Origin: Tubulanus polymorphus
Lineage: Eukaryota > Nemertea > Palaeonemertea > Tubulaniformes > Tubulanidae
Direction of reading: 5' to 3'
NCBI RefSeq assembly: GCF_964204645.1
Contig: NC_134027.1
Span: 16,044,485 to 16,108,484, forward strand
DNA: 64,000 bases
Made by a program: the position numbers and the translations under genes
Notes under the pieces: model-generated
What the model was told of the DNA's origin: nothing
The model's input: only the letters and a program-made list of their open reading frames with translations
The model's database searches: none
Shown: in pieces, positions 1 through 9,086 of the stretch
Layout: each line of letters begins with the position of its first letter
How positions within the stretch are numbered: position 1 is the first letter of the stretch

Positions 1-330
1 TTGTCGCACCCTCGACGTCCAGCCAGTACTTCGTTCTACATGACCAAACCATCGTAGCCTGTTGGTCTACGATGAACTGATTCATTTGTCTAATATATAA
101 AAAGTCGCCATAACTTCACTTGCAGGAATCCCAATATGACAGCCGTGTGTTCATCTGTGTTTGACACGAAAGAAGCTTCGTCCCACATGAACTTTGTCGC
201 CGAATCTCCACGACCAGCCTGCAAAATAGAAAAAAACATTAAGTTCATAAATCGATTGGTACAAAATTCGGACACATACACACACACACAAGAATCTATG
301 TGAAAATGTATCTGTTTTTGACAATCTTTT
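1..330. other. Left-edge stretch without a recognisable gene
   Basis: No convincing start-to-stop gene is visible. A pyrimidine-rich tract ending in TTTTTTGCAG lies at about 327-336, directly before the open frame of the next feature, and a weaker TTCACTTGCAG lies near 113-122. These look like eukaryotic 3' splice acceptors, so part of an upstream exon could lie here or beyond the window edge. A short CA run lies at about 277-291. Confidence 0.4.
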
Positions 331-826
331 TTGCAGGATCGTTTTTATACCCATCTACCTATTCCAAAAATGCGGAAAAACAGGGACAATGAACAAGAAC
401 TGTTGAAGATATTCGGACAGAAATCGTCAAACACATGGGGTACCATTGGCGGTGTATCGCGTGTCGATGTAGCTACAGGAGACTATAAAATGTTGTTAGG
501 CACCGATATCTATGCCAGTGTTACATTACCCCTTTTTACAAAACAATCGAGACCGGATAGACGGAAAGTTGTACAAGATAAATTTACACTTGTACAATTC
601 GTTGGAAATTATTAGTGTGCATAGAAATCTAGTCGAGCTGCAGAGGGTGTTAAAAAATACCAATAAACACCACGCCGACCAAGAAAGACAACTACAATCA
701 TTGAAGACTGACAAGAGGCGAGTAGCTATTATTTTAGGTTCCGTGTTTGGTGGAATATTTACTCTGATCGTCACAACGACTTTAGTGTTTTTTGGACTTA
801 GGCAGTACAGACACAGCCGACAATAG
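331..826 (+). pseudogene. Single-pass membrane protein, frameshifted
   Basis: Two overlapping frames together look like one membrane protein. The first (331-615) has no ATG at its start, only TTG just after an acceptor-like sequence. The second, one base ahead (512-826), holds the C-terminal part: a charged helical stretch containing LVELQRVLKNTNKHH, then a strong transmembrane segment (AIILGSVFGGIFTLIVTTTL, about 721-790) and a short basic tail ending YRHSRQ. The frame changes between about 512 and 600, where T and A runs occur. A helix directly before a C-terminal TM is common in viral envelope or fusion proteins, but no family is recognised. It may be a pseudogene, or the 3' exon of a gene starting left of the window. 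Confidence 0.45.
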
Positions 827-927
827 AACCAGGAGATATAAAATCTCATTAGACAGGTCGAAATTATACTTCTACCATATATACAGGAGTTATTACCCCT
901 TTTACTGTATACACGATACAAAGCAAC

Positions 928-990
928 ATGTCTTTGCTAACAGCTGTGATTTGTGCGGCGGCACTGCTGGCTGCAGCCATACCCCACTGA
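928..990 (+). CDS. Orphan signal-peptide mini-ORF
   Basis: A 20-codon ORF with a textbook signal-peptide composition (MSLLTAVICAAALLAAAIPH) stops at once with TGA. A TATATACAGG-like sequence lies about 40 bases upstream. Most likely the truncated 5' end of a lost secreted-protein gene, or a first exon. No reading frame with secreted-protein character follows before the recombinase gene. Confidence 0.3.
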   Translation: MSLLTAVICAAALLAAAIPH

Positions 991-1130
991 TAGACAAACG
1001 AACAAACGAACGAACTTCTGTATTTTTATAATATTTGGCTGCTGTAAAGGGAAGCCATATTATGCGATTACGATACGAACGACTGAGCGACTGAGAATAA
1101 ATATTATCCAGGCAAAAAGCTAGTATAATA

Positions 1131-2783
1131 ATGGAAACCTCCGAACACACAGAAAATAAGCATCGGGTGGTCTATCGATATCCATGTTCATTGTGTGAAA
1201 AGAATACCACAAATCTACCACGTCATTTGAGAGAATTTCATAAGTTCGATCGCCGCGCATCACTCAAGTTTACGCAGCAACAAAAAGCACAAAACCAACG
1301 AAAAATCAATAGTAATCAAACTCTACACCAGTGTCCGGTTGAAGATTGTTTCAGCGCTGTTAAACGTATTGATAAGCATCTCGGCAACAAACATAAATTC
1401 AAGCGATCAGATCCAATTTACCGTCACTACATGAACTTGGCTAAATGCGAAAAATCTGCCTTTGGATCATCGTCGTTGTGTAGTAAGCAATCTACTCAGC
1501 AGCACTGCAAATCACAGATAACCAACGTTAAAAGCAGCGTAGATAGTGGTTCATCTGATGCATGCGCAAGTGCGAGCGTACAATCTGATAGCGTTAATAA
1601 TCATCAATTTGCCAACGAGATTACAACTTTTGGACGATGGCTACAGACGTTTGGGGGCGGTGAGAAAAACGAACGTCAGGGCTTGCAGGCCGTAAAACAT
1701 GTTCAAAAAATTATTGATATCTACGGTCATGATTTCAGTGCTAACCTCGTCACTGTAAAATTACAAGAGATCGAAAACAAATTCATTTCTCCATCTCTCA
1801 AAACAAAAACAGCCAGTACGGTTAAAAACTACTTACTTGATTTCAAAAAGTTTGTGGAGTACGGAAAACTTCTCGATAAAGACTGGATTACATCAAAAAC
1901 AGTTGAACGGATCGTTAAACAAATCCAAATTTGGAATTGCTCGTTGCAGAAGAAAATCATGGAACGGGCGGCTGTAATGAAGGTCAAACATCGACAAGCA
2001 CTTTTAACAACGAATCATATCAAGCTATATTTGAAAGGCAAACGGGCAGTCATTGGTAACAAGATTTTACGCGATTGTCCTAACGACAAAAAAAGATACA
2101 AGAAGGATACCGATGAACGTCATCGACATAAAAATCGACATTGTTTCATCCGAGCCCGGAACTATCTGATTATGTTATTGAGTCTCAACAACGCGACACG
2201 TTCTGGACCTATAATAAACCTGAAAGTTGGTGAAGTAGATGCAGCTCTGGATAACGTTTACCTTGACAGACATGTGGTCAATGTTGTACAGCATAAAACA
2301 ATGTCGCTCTACGGTGCTGCCCAACTATCGTTAAATTGTTATCATTTCAAACTTCTGAAGGCATTCATCGATCACATTCGTCCTCTGATTCCAAGTTTTG
2401 AAGAAACGAGACACAGTCACCCAACATTCAATGTCTTCTTGTCGTGGAGTGGTCGGACTTTGAACCAGAGTCAAGTCTCCAACATTATTTCCAGTGAACT
2501 TTCTGCGTCCTCGAACAAAGCAAGTCGAACGAGTTGTACGGTGCTCAGAAAATCTGTGGTGTCAACAATGCTAGGATCAGATCTCGGTGCCAGTAACGAA
2601 CGTGATTTGGCTAATTTGATAAAACACTCTGACGCGATGCAGAAAAGAACATACGATGTACGGTGTTCTGATCGTAACATGGCCAGAATGTCTAATATTG
2701 TATGGAAATTTATGACCGAGGGACAAGTTTCTATTGAAGAGTTACAGCACCAGCACCAACATCAGCACCAGCACCGACACTGA
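1131..2783 (+). CDS. Zinc-finger tyrosine recombinase (integrase-like)
   Basis: An intact 550 aa ORF starting with ATG. The N terminus has two zinc-finger-like motifs: C19-x2-C22-x9-H32-x4-H37, and a second around residues 69-91 starting CPVEDC. A helical core-binding region follows (about 165-330). The C-terminal catalytic half carries the tyrosine-recombinase signature: Arg in NNATRSGPIINLKVGEV (about 356), a beta-strand Lys in VQHKT (about 388), C-x3-R in CTVLRKSVV (about 472), then His and nucleophilic Tyr in IKHSDAMQKRTY (about 498-507). The expected His of the HxxR box is replaced by Cys. Zinc fingers with a YR domain recall Crypton-type or DIRS-related enzymes. It ends in an alternating His-Gln tract and overlaps the BIR ORF in another frame. 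It could serve virus integration or belong to a captured transposon. Confidence 0.8.
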   Translation: METSEHTENKHRVVYRYPCSLCEKNTTNLPRHLREFHKFDRRASLKFTQQQKAQNQRKINSNQTLHQCPVEDCFSAVKRIDKHLGNKHKFKRSDPIYRHYMNLAKCEKSAFGSSSLCSKQSTQQHCKSQITNVKSSVDSGSSDACASASVQSDSVNNHQFANEITTFGRWLQTFGGGEKNERQGLQAVKHVQKIIDIYGHDFSANLVTVKLQEIENKFISPSLKTKTASTVKNYLLDFKKFVEYGKLLDKDWITSKTVERIVKQIQIWNCSLQKKIMERAAVMKVKHRQALLTTNHIKLYLKGKRAVIGNKILRDCPNDKKRYKKDTDERHRHKNRHCFIRARNYLIMLLSLNNATRSGPIINLKVGEVDAALDNVYLDRHVVNVVQHKTMSLYGAAQLSLNCYHFKLLKAFIDHIRPLIPSFEETRHSHPTFNVFLSWSGRTLNQSQVSNIISSELSASSNKASRTSCTVLRKSVVSTMLGSDLGASNERDLANLIKHSDAMQKRTYDVRCSDRNMARMSNIVWKFMTEGQVSIEELQHQHQHQHQHRH

Positions 2784-2895
2784 CGCGCAAGACGACCAAC
2801 TAGAAGGCGCAGCAGCAGACTCTACACGAGTGTCGTCCCATCCTAATGTCGGTACTCCTCCACCCACAAAGATTATTTATTATGCGTTAACACAC

Positions 2896-3315
2896 ATGCA
2901 AGATGGACATCCCGTATGCAAGCCGCACATCGTAGATCCCAAAGCTACCATCGCTACTAAATCAGGCGTACCCGATAGACTAAGGATCGAGCGGAATCGC
3001 ATAGATTCGTTCAAAAAATTCCCAAGAACGGATTTTTCTACAACGAAAAAAAACAAGGACATCAAATGTGCTTTCTGCGGCGGAGTCTTATCGGTACCCA
3101 AAAACGTTAGAAAATTCAAAATCACAGCAAAGCACAAACGAGCATTTCCTACCTGCCCTCTAGTACTAAACCTGGAAGTGGGCAACACACCGTGCCAAAA
3201 CAGAGATGACGAACCAGATAACGCTGTTATCGAACCGAATTTCATGAAAGTTGGACAAAACGTCCAGCACGGAGTCAAACCCAGCCCGTACAAAAGGCTA
3301 ATAGAATGCAGCTAA
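2896..3315 (+). CDS. BIR-domain protein (IAP-like, no RING)
   Basis: Reading from the first ATG gives 139 aa; the open frame extends back to 2734, inside the 3' end of the recombinase gene, but has no ATG there. The core fits a divergent baculoviral IAP repeat: R-x-x-SFKKFP near the start, IKCAFCGGVL with the zinc-binding C-x2-C, then H-x6-C in KHKRAFPTC. The usual glycine and tryptophan landmarks between them are weak, so zinc binding is probable and caspase binding unproven. No RING follows, so any ubiquitin-ligase role would need a separate protein. BIR genes are typical of malacoherpesviruses, nimaviruses and baculoviruses, where they block host apoptosis. It may be read from its own ATG or by frameshift from the recombinase. 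Confidence 0.6.
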   Translation: MQDGHPVCKPHIVDPKATIATKSGVPDRLRIERNRIDSFKKFPRTDFSTTKKNKDIKCAFCGGVLSVPKNVRKFKITAKHKRAFPTCPLVLNLEVGNTPCQNRDDEPDNAVIEPNFMKVGQNVQHGVKPSPYKRLIECS

Positions 3316-3354
3316 CGATAAACATGCGTCTTGCCATGATACGGATCGGGTTGT

Positions 3355-3801
3355 TTATGTATGTTTTGTTTGAATTTTTCCTGAGTACGTCAACGAATCC
3401 GAGTGATAACGATAAATCCAACTGTTGACTTTTGGATCTTTGACACAGTACCCACAAGGTCTGTACGGACACTTGGAAAACATGTGTTCTGTCGTATTTT
3501 TATTTTGGATCATGACAACAGGTTCGTAGGGACACTCCGATTTTCTATAGGATTGTGGACCGTTTGGTTTCTTGACGCATCTGGATTGCCGGTGTCTGTT
3601 GTAATGTTTGCTTGTGATGTAAATTTTACACCAACTACCTTTCACATATTCGTCCGGGTCGTATCTCGGTCTGTAACTGTAATTGCAGGTTTTATCGAAC
3701 CGTGGGCACATCACCGTTACCACGTCGCGGGGTTTATCATCTCGTTGATCACCATTGAAGAAAATCGGTAGAGTCATGTATCCAGGAGCTATTTGTAGCA
3801 A
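3355..3801 (-). pseudogene. Cys-rich secreted-type protein, 5' end missing
   Basis: An open minus-strand frame of 148 codons without an ATG at its start; the first in-frame ATG is nine residues in and no signal peptide is visible. About ten cysteines are spread through the chain (MCPRFDKTC, SWCKIY, SRCVKK, SECPYEP, SKCPYRPCGYC), giving the look of a disulphide-bonded ectodomain. NTT and NYS give possible N-glycosylation sites. A separate short frame just upstream (ATG near 3846) may be the displaced start after a frameshift. Family not recognised. It lies tail to tail with the BIR gene. Confidence 0.4.
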
Positions 3802-3971
3802 TCTGGTTCTGCCGATTTTATCGCGGTGGTAAAAATAAATTCATACATTTTGTACTGTTTTTATATGACTTTATTCGACTTGAAAATAAAATATACAAGT
3901 ATCTACACATAAAATTGTCTCTCTATTTGTTTCTTTGTTTTACAATTTGAGACACTGGGTATGTGGCTAGC

Positions 3972-4168
3972 TCAATCATCGCCAGTCTGTTCTCTTCCGA
4001 TCAGTTTTGAAACACGATCCAACAACAGTTCGTTTATGCCCACAGATTTCATGTATTCGATCAAGTTGGTGTATTTCTTTGTAAATACAACCTGTGGTTT
4101 CTTGCTATCGTTGTCTAAATAAATCTTAAAGATCTGATATCATTTTTCTCAGACCATAATTGTTGCAT
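3972..4168 (-). pseudogene. Small gene remnant, frameshifted
   Basis: A short minus-strand coding remnant not visible as one ORF. An ATG at 4168 starts a frame (MQQLWSEKND...) that fails after about 17 codons; a neighbouring frame then reads on with normal protein character (SKKPQVVFTKKYTNLIEYMK, then SVGINELLLDRVSKLIG) to a stop at 3972-3974. One small indel near 4120-4135 would account for the change. Function unknown; the size and the Lys/Leu helix would suit a small DNA-binding or regulatory protein. Confidence 0.4.
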
Positions 4169-4174
4169 GCCCGA

Positions 4175-4469
4175 TGACGCGATTCAGTTCTAGATTTAAA
4201 ATTTTAAACATGAGAACATTGGTGAAATAAAGATTTTATTGACATTATCCGGTTTCATTTTACTGAAAGAAAAAACCTACAATTCTGAAGAGATTATTCA
4301 TTTCATCTCAAATTAACAGCACTGATATTTTGGCTATTGTTGCAAAAAAGGGAGAAAAGGAGAATTGAACAAGGGACCAAAAATGTAACAAAATTTATCT
4401 CACACAGAAATTGTTGTATTTAGGACTAAACTAACTCACACTTGTAACCCTAACCCCCCACCCATCACA
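4175..4469. other. AT-rich gap before glycoprotein remnant
   Basis: AT-rich sequence with no ORF of coding character. Stop codons are frequent in all frames. It should contain the promoter of the following secreted-protein remnant, but I see no clear TATA box near the expected place. Confidence 0.35.
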
Positions 4470-5766
4470 ATGTTTCGTCGTATTTGTCTTTTCTTTTTTG
4501 TGGTACTTGGTGTTGTAAATTATGTGGTTATCACAACCAGGATACGGTACTGCTAGTATCATGCGCCAAAAAATGGCAGAAAAAGCCAGACTCGACGCCC
4601 TAGCCAGACAACAAAAACTCGAAGCTGAATGGGCCGCAGCAGCTGCTCTTGCTCAGCAAACAACTACAACCACAACCACCACTACTACGACTACTCCTCC
4701 ACCACTCTAACCGATCTTTGTGCGTATAGTCGCCGATCCGGGTAGTCGTGTACGAATGTTACAATATCTAACAATCAGTTGCGAGGTATTGTTTGAACTT
4801 GACAAGGGACTAGATCGAATAGATTTGTCTCGAATGGTGGCCGGTCAAGGGGGTACAACGATAGCATCGTTAATCGCGTCGCCAACAAACAGACGGTGCA
4901 TAAATCACAAATCGCTAGTTTATACAAAGTCGGGTGTATATACCCCAAGATAACTTCTGAGTCTATCGGTCACGTTAGGGACATTCAAATTTTTCGTGTA
5001 GAAGCGCGATCACAATTTTCAATGATAGAATCTCAATCTAGAGAATATACGTGTACGACTATGACCAACAGATATTTACCGCACACTCGGAGTATAACCG
5101 TGACTGCCATTGAAGACCCGGTAGCCATTGAATTTATCAGCATCCCAAATGACGATGGTGTTAAAGTAAAATGTACTCTGCCTAACATTAGAAGAGACAG
5201 ATCTAGACTTTGGTACATTATGATAGTGGGAGACAGAAAGATTTGGTAGCTTGGACACCAGAGGAGACTTGTGGTCAAAATTGTATCGACACGGCCACTG
5301 AAGTCGGAATTTGGTTCAATCAGGAAAATAAACCTCTTGTGTTCAACAATAGGTGTTAGGTCAGCACCGGACAGTAACCTAAGATTAACAGTACCCGGTG
5401 TTGTCCCTAGCTCGGCACCAACTACCCTGAGCCACACAACAACCACTACAGCAGCTCCAACGACCACCACCACCGAAATTCCAACAACTCCTGTGCCTAC
5501 CACTACGACCCAAGTTCCAACTACTACATCTGAACTAACAACCACGACTCGTGTCACAACATTTACCACCAAACAATTCAATGGAGACAAGAGGTAAAGG
5601 TAATAATTTAAAGCACGATAGTGCCATGGTCTATGTTGAATTATTTATCGGTTTTAGTATTGTGACCGGACTTGTGATTTTTGCAATTTTTAAATTGAAA
5701 AAAATAAAAAGATTTTACATTTTATATGAATACATGTTGTTTATTATTCAAACATTAACATTTTAA
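4470..5766 (+). pseudogene. Mucin-stalk membrane glycoprotein, multiply broken
   Basis: The pieces in order match a type I membrane glycoprotein. ATG 4470 opens a signal-peptide-like stretch (FRRICLFFFVVLGVVNYVV). A frame from 4522 holds an Ala-rich helix and a Thr/Pro run and ends at an in-frame TAA (4708-4710), after which the same frame continues to 4953. Further segments follow in other frames (to 5249, then a Cys-containing stretch around 5250-5345). A Thr-rich mucin-like stalk lies at about 5400-5597. A TM segment (ELFIGFSIVTGLVIFAIF, about 5640-5695) with a Lys-rich tail lies in yet another frame. At least four lesions separate the pieces, so it is called a pseudogene; the sequence AAGAGGTAAAG at the stalk-TM junction also resembles a splice donor. 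Architecture matches the minus-strand glycoprotein near 58 kb, but I see no clear sequence identity. Confidence 0.55.
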
Positions 5767-6500
5767 TATTTTCTACGATAGATCATTCCATTTGAACAAG
5801 CATACTTTTCAAAATTATAAATCTGTCCATTGCAACATTTGGTTGCGCTAGGATTACGAAGTCGCCTGAGCACACGTCCACCACAACAGATTTTCTTTTC
5901 AAAACGATAGTATCTCTTGGTATCGGCACAGTATTCCATGGTGTACTGGACTTTATCCTTGCGTTTGATTTTACCGGCGCTACAAACATGAGTCTTGGCT
6001 CTATAGGTTTTCTCAAAAATGTTCCCCACTGGGTTGTGACAACAAGTGTCGTGGTCCTTGTGTCTTTTGTCGAGTACTATACCAAAGCTATGTAGGCAGC
6101 AAATTTGGGTATCGGGATTGTATTTCGTAACACCGTAACAACATTTATTAACATTGTCAGTTAACTCGATTAAGTTGTTGCCGCAACACTTCTGGGTACG
6201 AATGTCGTAGGGTATAGAGCTGGTGATTTCGCCAATGCCATGTTCCATGTTTGCGCAACACTGAGAAAATCTAGGAGAGGTGTACACCTTTGTGAGAATG
6301 TGTTGATTTCTAGAAGAGCAACAGAAATGTTCTTTGTAGTAGTACATTTTCTTCCCACAACACAATTGGGCACCTTTCACGCTTTTTTCATCTTTTGGGA
6401 AAATGACTCCGTCGCAGCATAGTTGTTTGTCCATTTCGTATGGTTCACCTCCACAGCAAGCAGTGTTTATGGATTTTTTCTCGAATGGAATATGAGTCAC
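5763..6500 (-). CDS. Galaxin-like dicysteine-repeat protein (5' end disrupted)
   Basis: A 245-codon frame built from repeated paired cysteines: ACCGGEPYEMDKQLCC, QLCCGKKMYYYKEHFCC, QKCCGNNLIEL, NKCCYGVTKYNPDTQICC, KKICCGGRVLRR, TKCCNGQIYNFEKYACS. The unit CCxG-x(n)-Y-x(5-8)-CC is typical of galaxin-type proteins, known from coral and mollusc biomineral matrices and symbiosis-related secretions; no virus copy is known to me. The frame opens with GTG, not ATG, and coding-like sequence in two other frames runs upstream to about 6695, so the true N terminus is probably split by frameshifts. No signal peptide is seen in what remains. Likely a captured host gene. Confidence 0.6.
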   Translation of the reverse strand: MTHIPFEKKSINTACCGGEPYEMDKQLCCDGVIFPKDEKSVKGAQLCCGKKMYYYKEHFCCSSRNQHILTKVYTSPRFSQCCANMEHGIGEITSSIPYDIRTQKCCGNNLIELTDNVNKCCYGVTKYNPDTQICCLHSFGIVLDKRHKDHDTCCHNPVGNIFEKTYRAKTHVCSAGKIKRKDKVQYTMEYCADTKRYYRFEKKICCGGRVLRRLRNPSATKCCNGQIYNFEKYACSNGMIYRRKY

Positions 6501-6720
6501 TTCATTTGATCCAGGACAACAGATGTAATTGTGTCTTTGGTAGCATTAAAAACCACACCTAAATTTGGATTCAAAAAAGAGATATCAATTTGGTGCCGTA
6601 TAAATTGCTGAGGATTCACGAGTGTCATGAAACAGGTAATTTCCCGACTTTAACATTGTAGCCAAATCTTTTGGTGGTGGGGTACCCAAATTCATTTCAA
6701 AATACAGACAATTTGTTTTC
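6501..6720 (-). pseudogene. Frameshifted coding remnant upstream of galaxin-like gene
   Basis: Two minus-strand frames with coding character overlap. One begins at ATG 6695 (MNLGTPPPKDLATMLKSGNY...) and stops within 40 codons. The next, a base away, runs MTLVNPQQFIRHQID... to a stop at the galaxin-like boundary. They look like one protein split by small indels near 6625 and 6530, perhaps the N-terminal part of the galaxin-like gene or a separate small gene. Function unknown. Confidence 0.35.
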
Positions 6721-6734
6721 TTGTTAGCTTCTGT

Positions 6735-7361
6735 TTATAAACTTCCACAAACATTGGGTTTATGGGTATCGTGAGATTGACGATGTTCGCGTCTCCGGGT
6801 AGTTCTGCTCTTGTATTCTGTCCATGGTCCATCTTTATCGTCCCAGGTGGTGTCAACGTTGTCCGCATCCAATTCTTGATAATACAATTCATATCTAGCC
6901 TCCAAATACCACCGAACCCAGTCTAACACTGTCATGTGATTTGGCGTCTGTGATTCGGTTAGAATATATTTAAAAATATCCAACATAGCGTCTATGAATT
7001 GTTCCGTAAAGTTACATTGTACCAAAAGACGTCTCATTTCAACCATGACATAATCTTTACCGTATAGATCACGAAAATCGATCACTGTTGCAAATTGTTT
7101 CAAATCGTAATCAAAGTCCTGCAGCAATGTACATTCAGCTATTATTAAAGCACGCTCTATAAACCATGTGTAATCATACGCATGATCTATGAAACAACTA
7201 TCTACACGACCTTCTTCGTAGCTTTTTTCATAAGATTTATAATATTCACTGGGTAGCCATAACGCTTCACATAATTTTAACTCACGTGGGTACAAGGGGG
7301 ACTGGGTAGATCGAATATTCTGGACAGTAGACGTTTTTCGCTGTTTCGCGGCACCAGGCAT
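6735..7361 (-). CDS. Paralogous family protein, copy A
   Basis: An intact 208 aa ORF from ATG 7361. It shares an ordered set of motifs with the plus-strand gene at 30050-30481: LYPRELKLCEALWLPSEYY (copy B LYPESLELCEALWLPKEYY), a T-x-IDF-x3-Y stretch, LLVQCNFTEQFIDAMLDIF (copy B LLNECKFTDRFIEAVVGIF) and W-x-R-x-YLE near the C terminus. The mixed hydrophobic-acidic character suggests a small globular intracellular protein; no TM or signal peptide is seen. The C-terminal 35 residues are strongly basic and poorly matched in copy B, and an alternative frame there also looks coding, so a late frameshift is possible. Function unknown. Confidence 0.7.
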   Translation of the reverse strand: MPGAAKQRKTSTVQNIRSTQSPLYPRELKLCEALWLPSEYYKSYEKSYEEGRVDSCFIDHAYDYTWFIERALIIAECTLLQDFDYDLKQFATVIDFRDLYGKDYVMVEMRRLLVQCNFTEQFIDAMLDIFKYILTESQTPNHMTVLDWVRWYLEARYELYYQELDADNVDTTWDDKDGPWTEYKSRTTRRREHRQSHDTHKPNVCGSL

Positions 7362-7689
7362 CTTGAAATGTGTGTATGTCTAAATGATTATTAACATTTG
7401 GTATAGTATATGGTATAGTATATGGTATAGTATATATAACCCCTATATGAAAAAATCCCTCTGCGCGGAAAAACGCCGTTGTCTCGATTGAAATGGACTA
7501 AGGTAGTTGGCTGCATGTCTTTTGCAAAGTTTCAGGCTCATCGGAGTTTGGGAATGTGTAGATGGCGAGGCGATTAAGGGGTGTACAGGGGTAGGGTCAC
7601 CCCCCCCCCCATATGAAAAATTTTCATCTGCGTCATTCAGCCGAACATAGAGAACCACTGCGTGTGCCTGTTTATCTAGACCACCCTTA
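7362..7689. repeat. Promoter side of copy A with short tandem repeat
   Basis: A 12-13 base unit (GGTATAGTATAT) is repeated three times at about 7397-7434, which also supplies TATA-like boxes for the minus-strand gene. A run of ten or more C residues lies near 7600. No gene is seen. Confidence 0.5.
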
Positions 7690-8112
7690 ACCATGTTATA
7701 GGGAAGCGCGGAGATAGCGACACGGCGGTATTGTGTCCTGCGGCTGTCGGACAAGAACCGAGACGAGATACACGATAGCAGCTGCAAGCCGTGTCAGGAT
7801 GATGGTGAAATGTGTCGGAGAATCGGTGAAGTGTTGGACAAAGTGAAAAATTGTGAAGTTGGAAATTTCAAAAAAGTCCCCCAGAAAATCAAAAACAGTG
7901 ACACTATACTATAGCTGGGGTACCGGGGTTCTGGGGTATCTGGGGTACTTGGGGTACCAGAAAAAACAGGTGACTGTTCCATTTTAACAGAATTTTTGGA
8001 ACTTAAATTAGTACTAATTTCTGGTACCCCAAGTACCCCAGATACCCCAGAACCCCGGTACCCCAGCTATAGTATAGTGTCACTGTTTTTGATTTTCTGG
8101 GGGACTTTTTGG
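7690..8112. mobile_element. Fold-back palindromic element, copy 1
   Basis: Long inverted repeat around a short loop centred near 7985. The inner arms (about 7880-7955 and 8020-8105) are near-perfect complements and carry five GGGG runs, or CCCC in the other arm, spaced by 3-5 bases: GGGGTACCGGGG, GGGGTATCTGGGG, GGGGTACTTGGGG. The left arm, loop and inner right arm are almost identical to the 32652-33342 element, but here the right arm diverges after about 8110, so this copy is truncated or rearranged. No transposase is encoded. It fits a fold-back type non-autonomous transposon. Confidence 0.7.
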
Positions 8113-8735
8113 AAAATGTTGAAAATTTGAAAATTTGGCCAAGTTCGAAAATTTTTCATTTTCCATTCACCATAATATATGATGTTTATTCTTGACTTTA
8201 TGCCATGTCAGACTCATACGGCTCACTGTGCTGCTGCTGCATCATTGCCTTAGCTCCATGTCTTGGCACAAATCTCTTGCTACTGCATGTGCTTGCAGCG
8301 GCCACAGCATGCTTCGTCTCGGTTCTTGTCCGACAGCCGCGGGACACATTACCGCCGTGTCGCCCATCGCCCGCTTCCCTATACAGGGTTTGGGGTTGGT
8401 TGGTTGGTTGGTTGGTTGGTTGGTTGGTTGGTTGGACTTGTGCATTTTAGACATTAATTATAAATTGGTGGCTTACGATCGATACACACACTCGACTTGT
8501 GTTCAGCTCAGAGATGTGCCTGCGTGTGCTTGCAGCTGCATCGTATGTCGAGTCTCGGTTCTTGTCCGACAACCGCGGGACACAATACCGCCGTGTCGCC
8601 CATCATCCGCTTCCCCTATACAGGGTAGAGTGGTTGGTTGGTTGGTTGTTCGATTACGGAACGAACTCTTTTTGGACTGAGTGATTGAGTGAGATAAGTA
8701 TGTGTTATCTAACCTCTTGGAAAAAGTTCGAACTT
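8113..8735. repeat. Partial fold-back copies and (GGTT)n arrays
   Basis: Two direct copies of a segment starting TCTCGGTTCTTGTCCGACA and ending CGCTTCCC(C)TATACAGGG lie at about 8315-8388 and 8555-8630; the same segment forms the outer arms of both fold-back elements. Each is followed by a GGTT tetranucleotide array: about ten units at 8396-8434 and about five at 8632-8650. Open frames here merely translate the repeats. Confidence 0.7.
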
Positions 8736-8736
8736 G

Positions 8737-8817
8737 GCTTATTTCTCCTCTCGTAACCTTACTTCTCCTCTCGTAACCCATGCACTGCATCGCAATCGAA
8801 ATGGTGAGAAATAAGCC
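8737..8817. repeat. Palindromic repeat locus 1 (gaggagaaataag family)
   Basis: Contains GCTTATTTCTCC followed by CTCTCGTAACC, a second TTCTCCTCTCGTAACC unit, and a facing GGTGAGAAATAAGC. Together these form a stem with a loop of about 50 bases. Four similar loci occur in the window, all between genes. Confidence 0.75.
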
Positions 8818-8937
8818 AATAAAACAAGTACCCGCACTTGCCCACCATTCACTGCAATTCTAAATGATAAATCAATGAAATTGTCACATTGTTGGTGGTG
8901 TCCACCATTCACTGCAGATCTAAATGCTACAAAATCA

Positions 8938-9086
8938 TCAATCTTGTGCTAATTCAGGAGTTAATTTCTCAACTTTTTGTACGCCATCGATACGAATGCA
9001 TACATCATGCCCCGCCTCGTACAAATCTTCGAATCGCAACACACGGCCTCCTAACTTTTTAAACATGTCCATGTCAGAACCATAAA
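8938..9086 (-). pseudogene. 3' part of a gene split by a transposon
   Basis: A minus-strand frame reads into the element boundary with coding character (SDMDMFKKLGGRVLRFEDLY ... TPELAQD) and ends in TGA at 8938-8940. Its presumed upstream part lies on the far side of the inserted element at about 10626-10750. Function not recognised. Two copies of CCACCATTCACTGCA near 8840 and 8900 lie just beyond its stop. Confidence 0.45.

Noticed and set aside
3403-3771. 122-codon plus-strand ORF
   Set aside because: It lies opposite a Cys-rich minus-strand frame with better coding character.
5033-5590. 185-codon minus-strand ORF rich in Val
   Set aside because: It mirrors the Thr-rich stalk (ACC/ACA codons read backwards as GGT/TGT) and has no protein-like features elsewhere.
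8192-8684. Several overlapping ORFs rich in Trp-Leu-Val-Gly
   Set aside because: They translate the (GGTT)n arrays and fold-back fragments in different frames; composition is repeat-driven.
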